Source: Chitinophagales bacterium
GTDB lineage: Bacteria; Bacteroidota; Bacteroidia; Chitinophagales; UBA2359
Length of the DNA: 5,601 bases
Reading direction: 5' to 3'
Assembly (NCBI GenBank): GCA_020629335.1
Contig: JAHDDN010000375.1
Span: 1 to 5,601 of the forward strand
Positions 1 through 5,601 of this stretch are shown piece after piece. Positions within the stretch are counted from its first letter, which is position 1. Each line of letters opens with the position of its first letter. A program made the position numbers and the translations under genes. Under the pieces are notes generated by a model, which was not told where the DNA came from, did not search any database, and was given only the letters and a program-made list of their open reading frames with translations.

Positions 1-1095
1 CTAATTCAACTGAATGAAATCCTACAAAAAGGATTTGAACCTGACCTATTCATCAGCGGACTCGCTAAGCATTTCCGAAATCTCCTAGTCGCTAAAGATA
101 CCTCCACTCACTCTCTCTTAAAATTAAGCCCTAACCTCCAAAAAAGATATAAAGATCAAGCCCCCCTCACTCCTTCTGCTCTTTTGGTCAATGCATTGAA
201 CCTATGTAGCCAATGCGAACTCAATCTGAAAAGCAGTAAGAATGCTCGCTTATTAGTTGAAATAACGCTAATCAAGCTCTGCCACCTCACTCAAGTATTA
301 CAAATACCCGCTATTGAACTAAAAACCCCTATAGTAGTCACGCCAAAAATACAATCGGCTCCTACTCCACCTAAAACAACAGCACAAACGACAGTCAGCC
401 ATCAAATGGCTACACCCACTCCTACTCCAACAGAAGTAGCGGCACCCAAAACAGAAAAAAAATCAACGCCTCCTCAAGCAGTAGCCAAAGAAACCGAAAC
501 ACCTCCTCAAGAAAAGATAGACAAAACACCAATTAAAGAGGAAGCAAAAACTAAAGAAGAAACCAAAACAGTAAATGAAACACCCGTCGAGTATAAGCTA
601 GCAACAGACCCCCAACCCAAAGCTACTGCAAAAAGTAAAATTCAATTAAAAGGTACTAAAAGTATCGATATTGACCTCAATAAGCTAAATGAAGGCTTAG
701 AACTTTTCTCTGCTCCCAAACCTCTTCCAACACAGGAGGATATAATTGCAGCTTGGAATAATTACGCCACGACATTAAGCTCTAATCGTACCCAAGCTGT
801 CTTTAATAGCTACAAGCCAGTTTATAAAGACAATCAAATTTCAATTGAAGTAAATCTAAATATTGATCGAACGGCTGTCATTGATGAAAAATCTAAATTC
901 ATGGATATACTCCGATCCAATTTCAATATGCAAGATATCAGTTTCGAGAATATAATCGTTAAAGAGAAAGCAGAAGTATCGAACAAAAAACCTAAGGTTC
1001 TCGTCAGTTCGATGGATAAGTATAAAGCAATGAAAGAAATTAACCCCGAACTCGAAACATTAAGGAATAGACTAAAATTAGATTTAGAATATTAA
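1..1095 (+). CDS. dnaX: DNA polymerase III subunit gamma/tau, C-terminal part (5' end outside the window)
   Basis: This is the clamp-loader subunit that helps load the sliding clamp and, in its long tau form, links the loader to the polymerase and helicase. The frame is open from base 1, so the gene begins upstream and 364 residues are visible. A TTG at 184 is internal and not a start. Fragment residues 1-101 look like the oligomerisation domain III, including the segments FISGLAKHFRNLLVAKD and ARLLVEITLIKLCHLT. Residues about 102-240 are a linker rich in Pro, Thr, Lys, Glu and Ala. Residues about 241-364 form the C-terminal domain, ending in a pattern I know from Bacteroidota DnaX: YKAMKEINPELETL followed by LKLDLEY. 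The Walker A motif, zinc-binding residues and ATPase domain must lie upstream. TAA is at 1093-1095, and the next gene starts 19 bases later. The linker contains a possible frameshift site at 456-462. The family call rests on remembered family patterns and no search was run. Confidence 0.9.
   Translation, partial: LIQLNEILQKGFEPDLFISGLAKHFRNLLVAKDTSTHSLLKLSPNLQKRYKDQAPLTPSALLVNALNLCSQCELNLKSSKNARLLVEITLIKLCHLTQVLQIPAIELKTPIVVTPKIQSAPTPPKTTAQTTVSHQMATPTPTPTEVAAPKTEKKSTPPQAVAKETETPPQEKIDKTPIKEEAKTKEETKTVNETPVEYKLATDPQPKATAKSKIQLKGTKSIDIDLNKLNEGLELFSAPKPLPTQEDIIAAWNNYATTLSSNRTQAVFNSYKPVYKDNQISIEVNLNIDRTAVIDEKSKFMDILRSNFNMQDISFENIIVKEKAEVSNKKPKVLVSSMDKYKAMKEINPELETLRNRLKLDLEY
456..462 (+). other. 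Candidate A_AAA_AAA slippery heptamer in the dnaX linker
   Basis: A run of eight A (455-462) falls as GAA AAA AAA at fragment codons 152-154, so the heptamer is in the X_XXY_YYZ phase required for -1 slippage. After a -1 shift the new frame runs 24 codons and stops at TAA 534-536. After a +1 shift it stops at TAG 482-484. Either product would keep domain III but lose the tau C-terminal domain. dnaX is a classic site of this in other bacteria: ribosomal -1 frameshifting in Escherichia coli and transcriptional slippage on an A run in Thermus thermophilus. I see no clear stimulatory hairpin downstream or Shine-Dalgarno-like stimulator upstream. The run could simply reflect Lys codons in an A-rich linker. 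Confidence 0.35.
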
Positions 1096-1114
1096 ATAAA
1101 AAAACACAAGAACC

Positions 1115-4045
1115 ATGTCTAAACAATTTAAGCCACTATTGGCTAGTATTTTGCTAATGATACTCTGCTTATCATATAGCCAAGCTACAGATACCAACAA
1201 TACAATCGTAAGCGATTACGAGTCTGTTGATGGTGATCCAATGGGTGCCAGAATCTACACCTTAGATAACGGCCTTAAAGTCTACTTATCAGCCAATAAA
1301 GATGAGCCTCGTGTGCAGACTTATATTGCAGTAAGAGCAGGCTCTAAAAACGACCCAGCTGATAATACGGGATTAGCTCACTACTTAGAGCATATGCTTT
1401 TCAAAGGCACCTCTAAATATGGCACCGTCAACTGGGAAGAGGAACAAAAAATATTAAAACAAATTTCTGATCTATACGAAAAGCATAAAGCAACAGATGA
1501 TGATGCCGCTAAAAGAGAAATCTATAAAGAAATAGATGCGCTATCTCTTAAAGCATCTGAATTAGCTGTTTCTAATGAGTATGATAAAATGATCTCCTCA
1601 TTAGGTACGAAAGGTACAAATGCTTACACCTCTACCGAACAAACGGTATATGTCAATGACATTCCAGCCAGTGAATTAGAAAAATGGCTAAAAGTAGAAT
1701 CTGAAAGATTCAGCGAGCTAGTCTTGAGATTATTCCACACCGAATTAGAAGCCGTTTACGAAGAGTTCAATATCGGACAAGATAGCGATAACCGCCAGAT
1801 GTTTGAAGCCCTAATGGAAGCGCTTTATACAAAGCACCAATACGGTACTCAATCAGTTATCGGTACAGGTCCACACTTGAAGAACCCATCTATGGAAGCC
1901 ATCCATAACTACTTCAATACTTACTACATCCCTAATAATATGGCTATCTGTTTAGCGGGTGATTTAGATTATGATAAGACTATCGGACTAATCAAAAAAT
2001 ACTTTGGCGATTATAAGCCAGGTAAAGTGCCTGAATTTACTTTCGAGCCAGAAGCTCCTATCACTTCTCCTGTCGTAAAAGATGTATACGGTCCTCAACA
2101 GGAATTCCTTTACATTGGTTATCGTTTGGATGGTGCTGGCTCTAAAGATGCCTTAATCCTTACTATGATTAACAAAATCATGCAAAATGGTCAAGCAGGA
2201 TTAATGGATCTAAACCTTATCCAAAAGCAAAAAGTATTAGATGCGGGCGCATTTGATTATATCCGTAAAGATTACTCTACACATATCTTCTATGCTAACG
2301 CCAGAGATGGACAAAAATTAGAGGAATGTAAAGACCTTATCTTAGAAGAAATAGAAAAAATCAAAAAAGGTGAATTTGAAGAATGGTTATTAGAAGCCGT
2401 TATCAAAAATATGAAATTGGATAAAATGAAAGCTTATGAAAGTAATCGCTCAAGAGCGAACGAATTTGTAAGCGCATTCATTTTAGATAGAGATTGGAAA
2501 GATGTGGTAAACGAGATAGATGAATTAGGAAAAATCACTAAAGCAGATATCGTAAACTTTGCCAATGAAAAATACGGCGACAACTATGCCGTATGTTACA
2601 AAAGACTAGGAGAGTCTAAGGAAGTTTATAAAGTAGAAAAGCCAGCCATCACTCCGATCAATCTAAATCGTGCGAACCAATCTGAATTCTTCCAAGAATT
2701 CCAAAAAATGGAGTCTGCTCAATTAGATCCAGTATTCTTAAACTACAAAGAAGATATTCAAGAATTTGCTTTCGATAAGGATGTTAAAATCAAATACATC
2801 GAAAACAAAATCAACAAAACATTTAACCTATACTACACATTTGATATGGGTACGAAAAACAATCCTAAATTAGGAATGGCTATTTCTTATCTCCCATACT
2901 TAGCAACAGATAAATATACCGCCGAAGAATTAAAGCAAGAGTTCTTCAAATTAGGAGTTAAATTTGATGTGTCTTCTTCAAGTGATCAAGTATATGTGTC
3001 TCTTTCTGGTTTAGAAGAGTCATTAGCACAAGGAGTCGAATTATTCGAGCACATCCTTTCTAATGCAAAACCAAATGACGAAGCACTTAAGAATATGGTA
3101 GCAGATGTTTTCAAAGAAAGAGAGAACAATAAATTAGATAAGACGAGTATCTTCTGGAGAGCCTTATTCAGCTACGGACTTTATGGCCCTGATTCTGAGT
3201 ATAGAGATATCCTTTCTGCTGATGAATTAAATGCCATCAAAGGACAAGAGTTAGTAGACATCATCAAAGACCTAAGAAATTACCCACACACTATATTGTA
3301 TTACGGTCAAAAAGATGTCAAGTCAGTTGCTGCCACTTTAGCTCGTTACCATCAAGTACCAGAAAAGCTAAAAGCGATTCCGCCCGCTAAAGACTATGCT
3401 TACGCAAAACAAGATGCCGATAAAGTCTACTTCGTAAATTATGACATGGTACAAGCGCAAGTATTGCTTCTTTCTTTAGATGGTCAATTCGATCAGTCTA
3501 TCATGCCTGTTTCAAGATTATTCTCTGAATACTTCGGCAGTGGTTTATCTTCTATCATCTTCCAGGAAATTAGAGAATCTAAAGCCTTAGCTTATTCTGC
3601 TTTCGCTAGTTACTCAACGCCTCGTGAAGCTGATAAGAATCACTTCTCTTATGCCTTCATTGGTACACAAGCAGATAAATTAAATGCAGCCGTACCAGCT
3701 ATGCGTGAACTGTTGAATAAAATTCCTCTTGAGGAAAAACAATTCAATGCCTCTAAAAATGCTGTGAAGAAAAAAATCGAAACAGAACGTATCACTAAGA
3801 CACGTATCTTCTTCGATGAAATGAGCGCTAAAAAACGTGGTTTAGACAGCGACATCAGAAAGAAAATCTACAATGACATCCAAGGAATGACAATGGCCGA
3901 TTTAGAGAAATTCTTCAACTCCCACATCGCTAATAAAAAATATAGCATCATGATTATGGGTAACAAAGAAATCCTCGATATGGACTATATCAAATCTTTA
4001 GGTGAATTCCAAGAGTTAACTTTAGAAGAAATATTTAATTACTAA
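1115..4045 (+). CDS. M16 family zinc metallopeptidase (pitrilysin/insulinase-like), exported
   Basis: This is a 976-residue peptidase, the usual size for single-chain M16 enzymes such as pitrilysin or PqqL, which degrade peptides and unfolded proteins in a closed chamber. Residues 1-24 are a signal peptide (hydrophobic 8-19, likely cleavage after SYSQA). There is no lipobox around C18, so a soluble periplasmic enzyme is expected. The inverted zinc motif HxxEH is HYLEH at 89-93, within GLAHYLEHMLFKGTS. The third zinc ligand is probably E217 in ELEAVYEEFN, with E210 as the second-shell Glu. A charged helical insertion (about 105-155) separates them. Further landmarks are NNMAICLAGDLD (274-285) and, in the last domain, R820 and Y827 in REIRESKALAY-type context, the Arg/Tyr pair of M16 enzymes. 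The second module (from about 548) repeats the fold but lacks HxxEH at the equivalent position (about 587-600), as usual. ATG 1115 is the first start after an in-frame TAA at 1097 and gives the signal peptide; an A-rich stretch precedes it. It may be cotranscribed with dnaX. The physiological substrate is unknown. Confidence 0.95.
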   Translation: MSKQFKPLLASILLMILCLSYSQATDTNNTIVSDYESVDGDPMGARIYTLDNGLKVYLSANKDEPRVQTYIAVRAGSKNDPADNTGLAHYLEHMLFKGTSKYGTVNWEEEQKILKQISDLYEKHKATDDDAAKREIYKEIDALSLKASELAVSNEYDKMISSLGTKGTNAYTSTEQTVYVNDIPASELEKWLKVESERFSELVLRLFHTELEAVYEEFNIGQDSDNRQMFEALMEALYTKHQYGTQSVIGTGPHLKNPSMEAIHNYFNTYYIPNNMAICLAGDLDYDKTIGLIKKYFGDYKPGKVPEFTFEPEAPITSPVVKDVYGPQQEFLYIGYRLDGAGSKDALILTMINKIMQNGQAGLMDLNLIQKQKVLDAGAFDYIRKDYSTHIFYANARDGQKLEECKDLILEEIEKIKKGEFEEWLLEAVIKNMKLDKMKAYESNRSRANEFVSAFILDRDWKDVVNEIDELGKITKADIVNFANEKYGDNYAVCYKRLGESKEVYKVEKPAITPINLNRANQSEFFQEFQKMESAQLDPVFLNYKEDIQEFAFDKDVKIKYIENKINKTFNLYYTFDMGTKNNPKLGMAISYLPYLATDKYTAEELKQEFFKLGVKFDVSSSSDQVYVSLSGLEESLAQGVELFEHILSNAKPNDEALKNMVADVFKERENNKLDKTSIFWRALFSYGLYGPDSEYRDILSADELNAIKGQELVDIIKDLRNYPHTILYYGQKDVKSVAATLARYHQVPEKLKAIPPAKDYAYAKQDADKVYFVNYDMVQAQVLLLSLDGQFDQSIMPVSRLFSEYFGSGLSSIIFQEIRESKALAYSAFASYSTPREADKNHFSYAFIGTQADKLNAAVPAMRELLNKIPLEEKQFNASKNAVKKKIETERITKTRIFFDEMSAKKRGLDSDIRKKIYNDIQGMTMADLEKFFNSHIANKKYSIMIMGNKEILDMDYIKSLGEFQELTLEEIFNY

Positions 4046-4062
4046 TACTTTTAGTAATTAAA
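4034..4062. repeat. Perfect 12-bp AT-rich inverted repeat spanning the M16 stop codon
   Basis: Left arm TTTAATTACTAA (4034-4045) is exactly complementary to right arm TTAGTAATTAAA (4051-4062), with the 5-base spacer TACTT. The left arm contains the last codons and the TAA stop of the peptidase gene. As RNA it would fold into a weak A-U hairpin. It has no following T run on the + strand, so it is not a typical terminator in that direction. It could be a 3'-end stabilising hairpin, an operator for a dimeric regulator, or a chance product of AT-rich sequence. The repeat itself is plain in the sequence; its role is not. Confidence 0.6.
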
Positions 4063-4080
4063 AATAGAACTCATTTAAAG

Positions 4081-4113
4081 GCGATCATCCTATTTAGGAT
4101 GATCGCTTTTTTT
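4081..4113 (+). terminator. Rho-independent terminator after the M16 peptidase gene
   Basis: GCGATCATCCT (4081-4091) pairs perfectly with AGGATGATCGC (4096-4106) around the 4-base loop ATTT. Seven T follow at 4107-4113. A GC-containing 11-bp stem followed directly by a T run is the standard intrinsic terminator form. It starts 36 bases after the peptidase stop codon and should end the dnaX-peptidase transcript. The A run on its left flank is short (4077-4079), so termination from the opposite strand would be weaker. The T run ends only 18 bases before the next ATG. Confidence 0.92.
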
Positions 4114-4131
4114 AATTAAAAAACTTACCCC

Positions 4132-5562
4132 ATGATTTGCTCAAACCATACTCCAAAAATTTTACTTAGCTTGGTGCTCCTATTGGTATCATCTTTAGCA
4201 TATACTCAAGATGATTGCCCTATCAGCATTTCATCTCCCAATGATAATACTGTTTATTGTGCTAACGACTTAACCCCAATTTCACTAAGCGGAAATGCCA
4301 CTGATGGCATTTTCTATATTAGTGGGCAAGTCATCAGTGAAGCATCCTTCATTCCTGAAACATTAGGCCTAGGTTTACATACCATTATTTACGAAGGATC
4401 GGAATTAACAGACGGAACCATCTGTAGTGGACTTTCAAGCACTAGCATTATTATAGAAATTATTCCTGGACCAGATCCAACATTTGCCACTGGTTATGAT
4501 ATAGTTTGTATTGGTTCATTTAATAGCAATTTTGCTTTTGTAGGAAACGCAAGCAGTGATGCCACTTTTGAGTGGGATTTTGACGAAGGAGCCAATCCGC
4601 CAACAGCTAATGGCATAGGCCCACATGAAATAGAATGGGATACTTCAGGCACCAAAAACATTAGCTTAATCATTCATGATAATGGATGTACCGCAGAAGC
4701 AAATAGTACTGTCTATGTTTACCCTCCATTAGAAGCCCCAATAATAAGCTGCATTGAAGTAATTGATGAAAATAGTGTCTCCGTAGGATGGGAAGGGGGC
4801 AATGCCATTCTGGGAGCATCAGTAGATTTTGTTTTAGGACCTGAAAACAACTCCATTATTCTCGATTTAAATCAAGGAGAATCTACAGAAGTTACTGCAA
4901 CTACCTTTGGAATAGGTAACTGCATCAATGCAGAAACCTCTATTATCATTAATAACCCCCTCCCACCTACTATCATAGGTTCAACCGAAATATGCGGAGA
5001 GGAAAGCATACAAATAGCCGCCTCTGAAAATTATGATTATATGAACTGGTATGATGAAGACAACAACCTACTAAGTACAGAGTCCTACTTAGAAACTAAT
5101 CAAATAGGTACTTACTACCTAACAGCCTATAATGAAAATGATTGCGCCTCCACCCAAACAATAGAAGTAACTTCTATCTCTACTCCTACATGGTACGAAG
5201 ATAGCGACGGAGATGGCTTAGGAAATCCAGATAGCTCCATAGAAGACTGTACACCACCAGCAGGCTATGTCAGCAATAGCGACGACATAGACGATAGCGT
5301 CTATATAGAAACTATCAATCATCAACTCTCCATTTATCCTAATCCAGCCCAATCACAATTCACCATCGAATGGGATGGTTCAGAATCCATACACAACATC
5401 CAAATACAATCTATTGATGGCTCGATTATCAAAACCATTGCATGGAATAATAATGCCGCAAAGCAAAGCTTTGATTCTGCCGATTTAGCCAACGGACTCT
5501 ACATGATTTCCATACAAACTGATAATTATACCTTCAATAAAAAATTAGAAATTCAACACTAA
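4132..5562 (+). CDS. Secreted multidomain Ig/PKD-like protein with T9SS C-terminal sorting domain
   Basis: This 476-residue protein is probably exported through the inner membrane by Sec and then across the outer membrane, or onto the cell surface, by the type IX system. Residues 1 to about 25 are a signal peptide (hydrophobic LLSLVLLLVSSLAY). Residues 29-112 look like an Ig-like module. Residues 113-198 look like a PKD-like module (FEWDF at 146-150, then GPHEIEW and SGTKNISLIIHDNGC). Residues 199-276 are a divergent beta-sandwich module, and 278-347 another Ig-like module (C288/C338, GTYYLTAYNENDC). Cysteines fall in likely pairs: 43/98, 126/186, 207/264 and 288/338. Residues 354-388 carry an Asp-rich motif (WYEDSDGDGLGN, then CTPPAGYV and DDIDD) like the metal-binding repeats of many Bacteroidota surface proteins. 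Residues about 397-476 are a type A sorting domain (IYPNPAQSQF, DLANGLYMISI, terminal KKLEIQ). No enzymatic domain is visible, so adhesion or matrix binding is the best guess, unproven. ATG 4132 is the first start after an in-frame TAA at 4117. Confidence 0.88.
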   Translation: MICSNHTPKILLSLVLLLVSSLAYTQDDCPISISSPNDNTVYCANDLTPISLSGNATDGIFYISGQVISEASFIPETLGLGLHTIIYEGSELTDGTICSGLSSTSIIIEIIPGPDPTFATGYDIVCIGSFNSNFAFVGNASSDATFEWDFDEGANPPTANGIGPHEIEWDTSGTKNISLIIHDNGCTAEANSTVYVYPPLEAPIISCIEVIDENSVSVGWEGGNAILGASVDFVLGPENNSIILDLNQGESTEVTATTFGIGNCINAETSIIINNPLPPTIIGSTEICGEESIQIAASENYDYMNWYDEDNNLLSTESYLETNQIGTYYLTAYNENDCASTQTIEVTSISTPTWYEDSDGDGLGNPDSSIEDCTPPAGYVSNSDDIDDSVYIETINHQLSIYPNPAQSQFTIEWDGSESIHNIQIQSIDGSIIKTIAWNNNAAKQSFDSADLANGLYMISIQTDNYTFNKKLEIQH

Positions 5563-5601
5563 TAATAAAGCCATCCCCTATAGCATTCCCGTAGAGACAA
5601 G

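Noticed and set aside
140..146. AAAAAAG heptamer, identical to the E. coli dnaX slippery sequence
   Set aside because: The codons are CAA AAA AGA, so the heptamer is in the wrong phase for -1 tandem slippage. It also lies inside domain III, where truncation would damage the oligomerisation domain.
361..600. Pro/Thr/Lys-rich stretch as a tandem repeat or inserted element
   Set aside because: It is low-complexity but has no regular period, and it sits where DnaX tau normally has a flexible linker.
184..1095. A separate gene starting at TTG 184
   Set aside because: The same frame is open back to base 1 and the residues before 184 continue the DnaX domain III sequence, so TTG 184 is an internal Leu codon.
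1126..1177. Lipoprotein signal in the M16 peptidase because of C18
   Set aside because: The residues before C18 are M-I-L, which lack the small residue (Gly, Ala or Ser) required just before the lipobox Cys. An ordinary signal peptide ending at SYSQA fits better.
3770..3776. A7 run in the M16 gene as a second slippage site
   Set aside because: The codons are AAG AAA AAA ATC, so the base before the two AAA codons is G and the phase does not give A_AAA_AAA. It falls in a conserved domain with no reason for a truncated product.
3649..3855. A 68-residue open frame on the - strand
   Set aside because: It lies wholly within the conserved last domain of the M16 gene, has no recognisable domain and is best explained as an antisense shadow.
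4112..4119. TTAATTAA palindrome as a regulatory site
   Set aside because: An 8-base AT palindrome next to a T run is expected by chance in this AT-rich spacer and nothing else supports it.

Overview
The window is AT-rich and reads entirely on the + strand. It most likely comes from a Bacteroidota chromosome. Three things point there: the tail of the DnaX fragment matches the pattern I know from Bacteroidota DnaX, a secreted protein ends in a type IX secretion (T9SS) sorting domain, and gene starts are preceded by A-rich sequence, not a Shine-Dalgarno motif. I cannot name genus or species. A Saprospiria- or Flavobacteriia-like relative would fit.

Layout: (1) 1-1095 is the 3' part of dnaX, the gamma/tau subunit of the DNA polymerase III clamp loader. 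The ATPase part lies upstream of the window; what remains is the oligomerisation domain, a long low-complexity linker and the tau-type C-terminal domain. (2) After only 19 bases, 1115-4045 encodes a complete, exported, two-module M16 (pitrilysin/insulinase-like) zinc metallopeptidase with all catalytic residues visible. (3) 4046-4131 is a short intergenic region. It holds a perfect AT-rich inverted repeat that begins inside the M16 gene's end, then a strong intrinsic terminator. (4) 4132-5562 encodes a complete secreted multidomain protein: signal peptide, Ig/PKD-like modules, an Asp-rich metal-binding motif and a T9SS C-terminal sorting domain. (5) 5563-5601 is noncoding and is cut by the window end.

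The three genes do not form an obvious pathway. dnaX (replication) and the peptidase (periplasmic protein turnover) are close enough to share a transcript, which the terminator at 4081-4113 would end. The T9SS cargo protein is probably a separate unit. No mobile element, CRISPR array, tRNA or rRNA was seen.

The most testable observation is an A8 run in the dnaX linker, in the correct phase for A_AAA_AAA slippage. Both alternative frames close soon after it, so it could produce a short gamma-like form of the clamp-loader subunit. I found no convincing evidence of a wholly new system; the window is mainly ordinary chromosomal genes with a few local oddities.
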